From the NCBI GenBank assembly GCA_031398365.1, contig JANNND010000660.1, positions 1 to 21,677 of the forward strand: 21,677 bases of DNA. Reading direction: 5' to 3'. The notes beneath the pieces are model-generated. The model was not told the DNA's origin, searched no databases, and worked only from the letters and a program-made list of their open reading frames with translations. This DNA comes from JAFDVL01 sp031398365 (GTDB taxonomy: Bacteria > Acidobacteriota > Blastocatellia > RBC074). Each line of letters begins with the position of its first letter. Position 1 is the stretch's first letter. Shown here piece by piece: positions 14,446 to 21,677 of this stretch. The position numbers and the translations under genes are program-made.

Positions 14446-15219
14446 ATGGACAAACTCAAAATCGCCAACCGTGAATTCAATTCCCGCCTCATCATCGGCA
14501 CAGGCAAGTATCGCTCGAACGAAGAGATGATCGAAGCTTTTGAGCGCAGCGGGGCGGACATGATCACCGTTGCCGTGCGCCGCGTGAACCTGACCGACCG
14601 TTCGCAGCCCTCGTTGCTGGATTTTATTGACCTCAAGAAATTCTCGCTGCTGCCAAATACTGCCGCTTGTTACACGGCTGACGAAGCGATCCGTACGGCC
14701 ATGCTCGCGCGTGAAGTCGGCATGTCGGATTGGGTCAAAGTGGAAGTCATCGGCGATCAAAAAACGCTCTTCCCCGACAACGAAGCGACGCTGGAAGCCA
14801 CGAAGTTTCTAGTCAAAGAAGGCTTCACCGTCTTGCCGTATTTTGGCGACGATTTGATTATGGCGAAGAAGCTGATTGATGCCGGGGCCGCTGCCGTGAT
14901 GCCGCTGGCCGCGCCGATTGGCTCAGGTTTAGGAATTCAGAACCCCAATAACCTGCGCATTATGCGCGAGCAAATCACCGCTGTTCCGATCATCGTGGAC
15001 GCCGGTGTCGGCACGGCCTCCGATGCATGTTTTGCGATGGAACTGGGCATTGACGGTTTGCTTATGAACACGGCGATTGCCGAAGCAACGAAGCCCGGCG
15101 ATATGGCCGAAGCGATGAATTTAGCAGTAAAATCCGGGCGTTTGGCCTATCTATCCGGTCGCATGCCGAAGCGCTTATACGCCAGCGCCAGCAGTCCTCT
15201 TGAAGGCGTAGTGCGGTAA
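14446..15219 (+). CDS. thiG: Thiazole synthase ThiG
   Basis: This 257-residue TIM-barrel enzyme forms the thiazole phosphate of thiamine from deoxyxylulose phosphate, dehydroglycine and ThiS-thiocarboxylate. Visible motifs are LIIGTGKY (15-22), ADMITVAVRRVN (37-48), LLPNTAACYTADEAIR (68-83), the Schiff-base lysine K98 in DWVKVEVIGD, PIGSGLGIQNP (158-168), VDAGVGTASDA (184-194) and LLMNTAIAEA (205-214). ATG 14446 aligns with the family start; an upstream in-frame ATG at 14386 only adds non-conserved residues. Partner genes thiS, thiF, thiO/thiH and thiE are not in the window, so it is isolated here. Confidence 0.95.
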   Translation: MDKLKIANREFNSRLIIGTGKYRSNEEMIEAFERSGADMITVAVRRVNLTDRSQPSLLDFIDLKKFSLLPNTAACYTADEAIRTAMLAREVGMSDWVKVEVIGDQKTLFPDNEATLEATKFLVKEGFTVLPYFGDDLIMAKKLIDAGAAAVMPLAAPIGSGLGIQNPNNLRIMREQITAVPIIVDAGVGTASDACFAMELGIDGLLMNTAIAEATKPGDMAEAMNLAVKSGRLAYLSGRMPKRLYASASSPLEGVVR

Positions 15220-15220
15220 G

Positions 15221-15299
15221 GTAGCGCAAACTGTCAGTTTGCGTTGCTCCCAACAAATAACCCTCCCGAGAAAAATCGCAAACTAACAGTTTGCGCTAC
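15221..15299. repeat. Palindromic intergenic element 2
   Basis: Arms 15221-15243 and 15277-15299 are inverted copies with 22 of 23 matches. Each arm is itself a palindrome (CAAACTGTCAGTTTG). The element fills the gap between thiG and glpF, beginning GTAGCGC and ending GCGCTAC. REP/MITE-like; it may also act as a terminator or mRNA boundary. Confidence 0.8.
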
Positions 15300-15303
15300 A
15301 ATT

Positions 15304-16092
15304 ATGAACCGAAACACACTCACCCGCGAAGTGCTCGCCGAGTTTATCGGCACCTATGTACTCATTACTTTTGGCGCCGCGAACGTGGCGCAGGTCGTCT
15401 TGAGTCACGAAAAAAATGGCGTCTATCTCTCCATCAACATTGCCTGGGGCATTGCCGTCATGATGGGCATTTTTGTGGCCGGCGGCGTGTCCGGCGCTCA
15501 TTTGAATCCGGCGGTCACGGTGGCGAATGCCGTCTGCCGCGATTTTTCGTGGGGCAAAGTTTTCCCCTATTGTGCGGCCCAGGTGGCAGGCGCATTTTGC
15601 GGCGCAGCGACCGCGTTTTTTCTTTATCACGAAGCGTTTAATGCCTTCGATAAAGGCGTGCGCGCGATTGCGGGCGACACCGGGACTGCCGGGATTTTTG
15701 CAACGTATCCCGCGCCCTATCTTTCGACCTTCGGCGGGTTTGCCGATCAATTCATTGGCACGATGATGTTGATGCTGGTGATTTCCGCGCTTGGCGACGC
15801 GCGCAATAATCCGGCGCTTGGTAATTTGGGGCCGATTGCAGTGGGCTTGCTGGTGATCGTGATTGGCGCGAGTATGGGGATGAATGCGGGCTATGCAATT
15901 AATCCGGCGCGTGATTTGGGACCAAGGCTTTTTACATTGGTGGCAGGCTGGGGAACCGAAGTATTTCGGGCGGGCAATTACTATTTCTGGGTTCCGATTG
16001 TGGGGCCAATTCTGGGCGGGATTGCTGGAACCTTTATTTACGATTTGTTCATCGGGAAACAGTTTCCGCGTGAACAATCATCAGGCGGCTAA
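15304..16092 (+). CDS. glpF: Glycerol facilitator / aquaporin family channel
   Basis: This 262-residue MIP-family membrane channel has six membrane segments and both half-helix motifs: HLNPAVTVA (66-75) and INPARDLGPRLF (199-210). The Asp after NPAR and an extended periplasmic loop (about 105-148) are typical of glycerol-conducting channels, not pure water channels. ATG 15304 begins MNRNTLTREVLAEFIGTYVL; the frame upstream runs through a palindromic repeat and is not coding. No glpK or glpD is adjacent. The C-terminus overlaps the convergent 59-residue zinc protein gene by 12 bases. Confidence 0.92.
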   Translation: MNRNTLTREVLAEFIGTYVLITFGAANVAQVVLSHEKNGVYLSINIAWGIAVMMGIFVAGGVSGAHLNPAVTVANAVCRDFSWGKVFPYCAAQVAGAFCGAATAFFLYHEAFNAFDKGVRAIAGDTGTAGIFATYPAPYLSTFGGFADQFIGTMMLMLVISALGDARNNPALGNLGPIAVGLLVIVIGASMGMNAGYAINPARDLGPRLFTLVAGWGTEVFRAGNYYFWVPIVGPILGGIAGTFIYDLFIGKQFPREQSSGG

Positions 16093-16260
16093 TTCGTACC
16101 GCTGCAAATACGGCTGCGCGGCTTCATAGGCGGATAGCAATTCGCCTTGGACTTCGCATCGCTCGGAGCAATACACTTTGTAATCCTCGCCCACCAGAGC
16201 GTGGTGTTCGTCAAATTCTTCGGCGCAGTACGCGCATTCGTTTTCTATTCTTCTCGACAT
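16081..16260 (-). CDS. 59-residue zinc-binding protein (TRASH/treble-clef-like)
   Basis: A short minus-strand gene with ATG 16260, preceded by the strong ribosome binding site AGGAGGAG, encodes ENECAYCAEEFDEHHALVGE followed by DYKVYCSERCEV. Cysteines C9, C12, C31 and C35 (CxxC, 18-residue gap, CxxxC) resemble the TRASH/YHS-type metal-binding fold (Cys about 20 residues before CSxxC). The last third is a helix (LLSAYEAAQPYLQRYELAA). It is convergent with, and overlaps by 12 bases, glpF. Metal sensing, metal storage or a general zinc-ribbon role cannot be told apart from sequence. Confidence 0.72.
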   Translation of the reverse strand: MSRRIENECAYCAEEFDEHHALVGEDYKVYCSERCEVQGELLSAYEAAQPYLQRYELAA

Positions 16261-16366
16261 TTACTGTCTCCTCCTATGTGGGAGTTTAGAGGCATTATCT
16301 TTAACCGAAGTTAGGAAAGACTCAACTCCATCTTAATTTCAGAGTTTCACCAAAAGGAATTTCTCA

Positions 16367-17503
16367 ATGAACCTCAAAACAACCTCTTTGATGATTATTG
16401 TCGCGCTATTGTTGCTCTCGGCGCCGTTGCTTGCACAAACGCAACCCGCACCGCAAACGCCTCCTGTACCGGTTGAATTGACCGTACCGGCGGGCTTTCA
16501 AGCTTCCGTTTTCGCTTCCGGCATTGCGGGTGGGCGGTTGATGGCAGTCGCGCCCGACGGAACCATTTACGTCGCCAAACAAGGCGCAGGCGAAGTGGTC
16601 GCGCTGCCCGACAAAAACAAGGATGGCAAGGCGGATGAAACTATCGTGGTGGCCAAAGGCTTGACGCGTCCCCACAGCGTAGCCTTTCACAAAGGCTATT
16701 TATACATCGCGACGAATCCGGCCATCGTGCGGATGAAGTATAACAATGGCAAAGTCGAAGGCACCCCGGAAAAGTTTCTTGACCTGCCCGTTTCGACGAC
16801 TTCGCACTGGACACGCACGATTGCCTGGGGCAAAGACAATCGCTTGTATGTTTCGATTGGTTCGTCCTGCAACGTGTGCGAAGAAGCAGATGAACGGCGC
16901 ACGACGATTATGGTCTACAACGAAGACGGCAGCGGCGGTAAACCCTTTGCCAAAGGCCTGCGCAACGCCATCGGCATTGCTTTCGATCCGAAGACGAACA
17001 AGCTCTGGGGCGGCGACATGGGACAGGATGGCCTGGGCGCGGAAAAGCCCGGCGACGAAGTCAATTTGCTGGAAGAAGGCAAGCATTACGGCTTCCCCTA
17101 TTTCGTCGGCAACAACGAGGCGAACTCACTTTTGAAAGACGCCAAGGCTTCGATGAAACCGGAGCAATGCACGCCTCCCACACTGCAATTAGAGGCGCAT
17201 TCGTCCCCGATTGATCTGCGGTTTTACACGGGCAAGCAATTCCCCTCGGCCTATCGCGGCGCAATGTTTTTGGTTATGCATGGCTCGAACAACAATCGCC
17301 CGCAAAAGATCGGCTACAAAGTCGTGCGCGTGGTAATGAAGGATGGCAAAGCGGTCGGCGTCGAAGACTTCGCCACGGGCTGGCTGAAGGGCAACGACTT
17401 TAATGGACGCCCCGCCGGATTGATGACCGGAGCGGATGGCGCGCTGTACATTTCCGATGACAACAAGGGCTTCATTTACCGCGTGAGTTACGGTAAGAAA
17501 TAA
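16367..17503 (+). CDS. Secreted sorbosone-dehydrogenase-like beta-propeller
   Basis: This encodes 378 residues. The signal peptide (1-24, ending LLLLSAPLLAQ) is followed by a six-bladed propeller of the GSDH/PQQ-dependent sugar dehydrogenase family: FQASVFASGIAGGRLMAVAP, DGTIYVAKQG, RPHSVAFHKGYLYIA, LRNAIGIAFDPKTNKLWGGD, GDEVNLLEEGKHYGFPYF, and the C-terminal GADGALYISDDNKGFIYRV. Members oxidise sugars or related polyols in the periplasm with PQQ, though many bacterial homologues are uncharacterised. A cysteine pair (CNVC) lies near residue 168. A-AGGA at proper spacing precedes the ATG. The two sulfatases follow on the same strand, suggesting carbohydrate catabolism. Confidence 0.85.
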   Translation: MNLKTTSLMIIVALLLLSAPLLAQTQPAPQTPPVPVELTVPAGFQASVFASGIAGGRLMAVAPDGTIYVAKQGAGEVVALPDKNKDGKADETIVVAKGLTRPHSVAFHKGYLYIATNPAIVRMKYNNGKVEGTPEKFLDLPVSTTSHWTRTIAWGKDNRLYVSIGSSCNVCEEADERRTTIMVYNEDGSGGKPFAKGLRNAIGIAFDPKTNKLWGGDMGQDGLGAEKPGDEVNLLEEGKHYGFPYFVGNNEANSLLKDAKASMKPEQCTPPTLQLEAHSSPIDLRFYTGKQFPSAYRGAMFLVMHGSNNNRPQKIGYKVVRVVMKDGKAVGVEDFATGWLKGNDFNGRPAGLMTGADGALYISDDNKGFIYRVSYGKK

Positions 17504-17508
17504 AAACC

Positions 17509-17557
17509 GTAGCGCGGGCGGCTCGCCCGCTAACGAACGGGCGAGCCGCCCGTTGTA
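17509..17557. repeat. Palindromic intergenic element 3
   Basis: A perfect 15-bp inverted pair, CGGGCGGCTCGCCCG (17515-17529) and CGGGCGAGCCGCCCG (17538-17552), has an 8-base loop and outer GTAGCG / TTGTAC edges. Each arm is nearly self-palindromic. It lies between the propeller gene and sulfatase 1 and would form a very stable RNA hairpin. Confidence 0.8.
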
Positions 17558-17581
17558 CGATGTAAGTAGGGTTAGATCGTC

Positions 17582-18937
17582 ATGAAACTCCACTCGCTGC
17601 TGTTATTGGTTGTTTGCGGTGCCATAACCTTGGTCGCCGCACAACCGCGTAAGCCGAACATTGTCTTCGTGCTGATGGATGATATGGGCTACGGCGATCT
17701 TGGCTGTTACGGAGCCAGGGATATTCGCACGCCCAACATTGATCGGCTCGCGCGTGAAGGCGTGCGCTTCACCGACTTCTATGCCAACGCACCTGTTTGC
17801 ACACCTACGCGCACGGCTTTGATGACCGGGCGCTGGCAACAACGCGTTGGCTTCGAATGGGCGATGGGGTTTGCAGGCGAACAGTTCCGGCGCGTCGGCG
17901 CGGAGTGGGTCAAAGAGCCGGACATTCACGCGCTCGGCTTGCCCACGACCGTGCCGACATTGCCGAAGCTGCTCAAGGCTGCCGGGTACGCGACGGGCGC
18001 ATTTGGCAAATGGCATCTTGGCTACCGCGATGAATTCAATCCGACGCGGCACGGCTTTGATGAATATTTTGGCGAACTGCTCGGTCATTCGGATTACTAC
18101 ACGCACAGCTATTACGACGGCACGTATGCGCTGCGTGAGGGCCTGAAGCCGGTCAAAGTCGAAGGTTATTTGACCGACCTGCTCAATCGCCGCGCGGTCG
18201 AATTCGTGCGTAAACACAAGGACGAACCATTCTTTTTGTACGTCCCACATCTGGCGGTTCACGCGCCCTGGCAACCGCCGAATCGTCCGCAGCCTTCCGT
18301 CACGAAAGACAATATGTACGACGGCGACCGCCGCATTTACGCTGCGATGCTGGAAAAGGCGGATGAAGGTGTCGGCATGCTGCTGGCCGAACTCGCAAAG
18401 ATTGGACAACTCGACAACACGTTGTTTGTGCTGAGCAGCGACAATGGCGGCGAGCGGTTTTCGGATAGCGGGCCGCTTTTTAATCACAAGACGACGCTGT
18501 GGGAAGGCGGCATCCGCGTCCCGGCCATCATGCGTTGGCCCGCGCGTTTGCCCAAAGGCAAAGTCGTCAAGCAAGCGGGGATCACAATGGATTTGACCGC
18601 GACATTTGCCGCTGTTGCCGGAGCCAAAGCGGCGGAGGGTTACGCCTTCGATGGCATCAACCTGTTGCCAATTCTGACGGGCGCGCAGCCCGAACAAACG
18701 CGCACGTTTTATTGGCGCATCAATCGCGCCGACCGCAAACAAAAAGCCATCCGCCACGGCCAATGGAAGTATGTGCAGGAAGGCGCGGTCGAGATGCTGT
18801 TTGATTTGAGCAAGGACATCGGCGAGCGGCGCGATGTATTTTATCAGAACCGCGCCGTGTTCGATGATTTGAAACGACGCCTCGCCGCGTGGGAGGCTGA
18901 ATTAGCCCAAGAAAAAACCAGCTTTATTGTCCGGTAA
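17582..18937 (+). CDS. Secreted type I (formylglycine) sulfatase 1
   Basis: This encodes 451 residues. The signal peptide (1-20) is followed by NIVFVLMDDMGYGDLGCYG with metal-binding aspartates, the modification motif C73-T-P-T-R, then FGKWHLGY and SSDNGG with the second metal site. Cys73 must be converted to formylglycine by an FGE or anaerobic maturase not present in the window. Length and layout are usual for the family that desulfates sulfated sugars; the natural substrate is unknown. Its stop lies 7 bases before the start of sulfatase 2, so they form an operon with the upstream propeller gene. Confidence 0.93.
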   Translation: MKLHSLLLLVVCGAITLVAAQPRKPNIVFVLMDDMGYGDLGCYGARDIRTPNIDRLAREGVRFTDFYANAPVCTPTRTALMTGRWQQRVGFEWAMGFAGEQFRRVGAEWVKEPDIHALGLPTTVPTLPKLLKAAGYATGAFGKWHLGYRDEFNPTRHGFDEYFGELLGHSDYYTHSYYDGTYALREGLKPVKVEGYLTDLLNRRAVEFVRKHKDEPFFLYVPHLAVHAPWQPPNRPQPSVTKDNMYDGDRRIYAAMLEKADEGVGMLLAELAKIGQLDNTLFVLSSDNGGERFSDSGPLFNHKTTLWEGGIRVPAIMRWPARLPKGKVVKQAGITMDLTATFAAVAGAKAAEGYAFDGINLLPILTGAQPEQTRTFYWRINRADRKQKAIRHGQWKYVQEGAVEMLFDLSKDIGERRDVFYQNRAVFDDLKRRLAAWEAELAQEKTSFIVR

Positions 18938-18944
18938 AACTCCA

Positions 18945-20439
<1,495 letters not shown>

Positions 20440-20514
20440 CCTAACGGGTTGGCAGTAGTCTTGTTTGCCGAGGGTATGTAATCGGGGAAAGAAAATCCGG
20501 CTGGTTTAGGTTGC

Positions 20515-20531
20515 GTGAATTCACTTACAAT
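20515..20531 (+). promoter_or_regulatory. Candidate promoter/operator of the toxin-antitoxin pair
   Basis: The perfect palindrome GTGAATTCAC (20515-20524) lies one base before a TACAAT -10-like box (20526-20531), which is 17 bases before the antitoxin ATG. Such placement is usual for autoregulatory antitoxin operators. Sequence inference only. Confidence 0.4.
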
Positions 20532-20548
20532 AGCTGCTGGAGGTAAAT

Positions 20549-20776
20549 ATGTCAGAAGTTGTATTAACGTTGCCGGAAAATTTAGTGCAAGAAGCCAAAG
20601 CCAACGGTTTGCTCAACCCAACCTTTATCGCCTCGTTGTTGCGCGAAGAGCTTCGTCGTCGCCGGATCAATAAGTTGTTTACGGCGGCTGATCGCTTAGC
20701 AGATTTAGACGACCCGCTAGAGGAAGCCGAGATTGCAGCGGAAATCGCGGCGGCACGCAAAGAACGACGGGCTTAA
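20549..20776 (+). CDS. Antitoxin of a type II toxin-antitoxin pair (VapB-like)
   Basis: This 75-residue acidic/basic helical protein begins MSEVVLTLPENLVQEAKANG, a ribbon-helix-helix-like strand followed by FIASLLREELRRRRINKL; the C-terminal half is charged and Ala-rich, suited to wrapping a toxin. The ribosome binding site GGAGG lies just upstream. The PIN-domain gene begins 3 bases after its stop. Antitoxin class is inferred from position and size. Confidence 0.72.
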   Translation: MSEVVLTLPENLVQEAKANGLLNPTFIASLLREELRRRRINKLFTAADRLADLDDPLEEAEIAAEIAAARKERRA

Positions 20777-20779
20777 TAG

Positions 20780-21196
20780 ATGCGAGTGATTCCTGATACC
20801 AACGTCATCGTTTCTGGCTTGCTCTGGCGCGGCAATCCGCGTCGCATTTTGGACGCTGCCCGCGACGGTATTATTAACCTGTATACCAGCCCCATTTTAT
20901 TGGCGGAGTTGGAGATCGTTTTACGTCGCGCGAAGTTTGCCAATCGGCTGGCAGCCGCAAATGTAACGGTGCAAGAATTAGTGGACGGGGTTTCCGCTTT
21001 GGCAACAGTCATTGACGCAGAGCCAATTGCGCCTGTCATTACTCGTGACCCGGACGACGATGCAGTTTTGGCTTGCGCAATGGCGGCAGAAGCTGAAGCC
21101 ATTGTTTCCGGCGATGACGATTTGCTTTCCCTCAAATACCATCAAGCGATTCGCATTTTGACGGCAACTGAGCTATTGGCGGAACTTTCCCTGTAA
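20780..21196 (+). CDS. PIN-domain toxin (VapC/COG1569-like RNase)
   Basis: This 138-residue PIN nuclease begins VIPDTNVIVSGLLWRGNPRR, with the first catalytic Asp. A conserved Glu is in LLAELEIVLRR, and DPDDDAVLACAMAAEAEAIV then SGDDDLLSL carries the remaining acidic metal ligands. This layout matches the putative toxin family COG1569, related to VapC, which cuts RNA. The four-acid set looks intact. Coupled to the antitoxin upstream (3-base gap). Confidence 0.82.
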   Translation: MRVIPDTNVIVSGLLWRGNPRRILDAARDGIINLYTSPILLAELEIVLRRAKFANRLAAANVTVQELVDGVSALATVIDAEPIAPVITRDPDDDAVLACAMAAEAEAIVSGDDDLLSLKYHQAIRILTATELLAELSL

Positions 21197-21204
21197 AGTA
21201 ACGC

Positions 21205-21239
21205 GTTGCAGGGACGTGGCGTGAAGCCATGTCTACAAC
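21205..21239. repeat. Palindromic intergenic element 4
   Basis: GTTGCAGGGACGTGGC (21205-21220) and GCCATGTCTACAAC (21226-21239) form an imperfect hairpin with a GTGAA loop, directly after the toxin gene. It resembles the GTAGGGACxxGGC type of intergenic repeat seen in several phyla; it can also serve as a terminator. Confidence 0.55.
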
Positions 21240-21270
21240 GAAAACGGCTGGCCTCTGCTCTTCATTTGGG

Positions 21271-21290
21271 TATAATGAGGCCACTGGAGG
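21271..21290 (+). promoter_or_regulatory. Consensus -10 box and ribosome binding site of the oxidoreductase gene
   Basis: A perfect TATAAT (21271-21276) and GGAGG (21286-21290) precede the ATG at 21299; a -35 is weak. The leader would be very short, about 20 bases. Confidence 0.45.
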
Positions 21291-21298
21291 AATTCATC

Positions 21299-21677
21299 AT
21301 GAAAATGCAATCGAAATTAAGTTCTGAACGATCCGCTTCGCGTCGCCATTTTCTGCGCACAAGTGCAACGGCGGGAGTGGGATTGTTGATTGTTCCGGCG
21401 GCTACGGCCTTCGGTTCGCGCGCCAATTCGTCGCTCGGCCTCGGCATCATCGGCTGTGGCGGGCGTGGCACTTATGATGGCGGCGAATTCGTCGCCAATA
21501 CCGATGTCCGCGTTACGGCGCTAATGGACATCTTTGAAGATAAAGTCCTAGCGGCCCGCGCCAACTTTGACAAAAAAGCCGAAGACAAAGGCCAGGGCAA
21601 AATCGCCGAAGCCAATCTTTTCAAAGGCCACAAATCCTACGAAAAGCTGGTGCAGTCCAAAGACGTAGACCTCATCC
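21299..21677 (+). CDS. Tat-exported Gfo/Idh/MocA-family oxidoreductase (N-terminal part)
   Basis: The first 126 codons are inside the window. The N-terminus has a twin-arginine signal, SRRHFLRTSATAGVGLL, followed by an Ala-rich cleavage region. The Rossmann nucleotide site is LGLGIIGCGGRGTYDGGEF, then VRVTALMDIFEDK, as in secreted Gfo/Idh/MocA dehydrogenases of Planctomycetota and Acidobacteriota. These use NAD(P) and act on sugars or sugar acids. It continues off the right edge, so the active-site EKP motif is not visible. Together with the sulfatases, it suggests polysaccharide use. Confidence 0.87.
   Translation, partial: MKMQSKLSSERSASRRHFLRTSATAGVGLLIVPAATAFGSRANSSLGLGIIGCGGRGTYDGGEFVANTDVRVTALMDIFEDKVLAARANFDKKAEDKGQGKIAEANLFKGHKSYEKLVQSKDVDLI

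Noticed and set aside
17603..18763. 386-codon minus-strand open frame opposite sulfatase 1
   Set aside because: Antisense to a well-conserved sulfatase, with no recognisable domain; shadow of GC-rich codon usage.

Overview
The window looks like a chromosomal segment of an Acidobacteriota-type soil bacterium, possibly Blastocatellia-like. This is inference: the GC content looks moderate to high by eye, and the set of a DUF4384-type lipoprotein-like gene, a remnant of a CHAT/TPR protein, a FIMAH-like tail, type I sulfatases and a Tat-exported Gfo/Idh/MocA oxidoreductase fits that phylum. No rRNA, tRNA or CRISPR array was seen.

Region 1 (1-4302, minus strand) is the most distinctive part. A large peptidase-containing ABC transporter (two cNMP-binding-like domains, a C39 peptidase, membrane domain, ATPase) is followed downstream by at least four small genes with near-identical 33-residue double-glycine leaders and very different cores. 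One core has four cysteines, one is proline-rich, and one precursor is cut by the window edge. The transporter should cleave after GG and export the cores. No modification enzyme or HlyD-type adaptor lies inside the window, so the locus probably continues past the left edge. Duplicated leader/UTR segments and gene debris lie between the precursors.

Region 2 (4303-10676, minus strand) holds a DUF4384-type secreted protein, a degraded N-terminus of a CHAT/TPR-type protein, a small secreted PD40/SH3b protein overlapping by 4 bp a CCA-adding enzyme, and a membrane HD-GYP/GAF/degenerate-GGDEF signalling protein.

Region 3 (10677-11265) is an AT-rich intergenic stretch carrying a 22-codon ORF with an excellent ribosome binding site and its own strong intrinsic terminator. 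It is either an orphan small peptide or a leader peptide.

Region 4 (11266-16260) contains mostly housekeeping genes: a gamma-carbonic-anhydrase-like protein convergent with an operon (CinA-like domain protein, JmjC/Cupin_4 oxygenase split from its winged-helix domain by an apparent frameshift, trmL), then thiG, a glycerol facilitator, and a convergent 59-residue zinc-binding protein.

Region 5 (16367-21677, plus strand) is catabolic and secreted: a sorbosone-dehydrogenase-like beta-propeller, two formylglycine sulfatases (the second frameshifted), a VapBC-like toxin-antitoxin pair, and the start of a Tat-exported oxidoreductase. Four nested palindromic intergenic elements, with unrelated arm sequences but a common architecture, are scattered through regions 2, 4 and 5.
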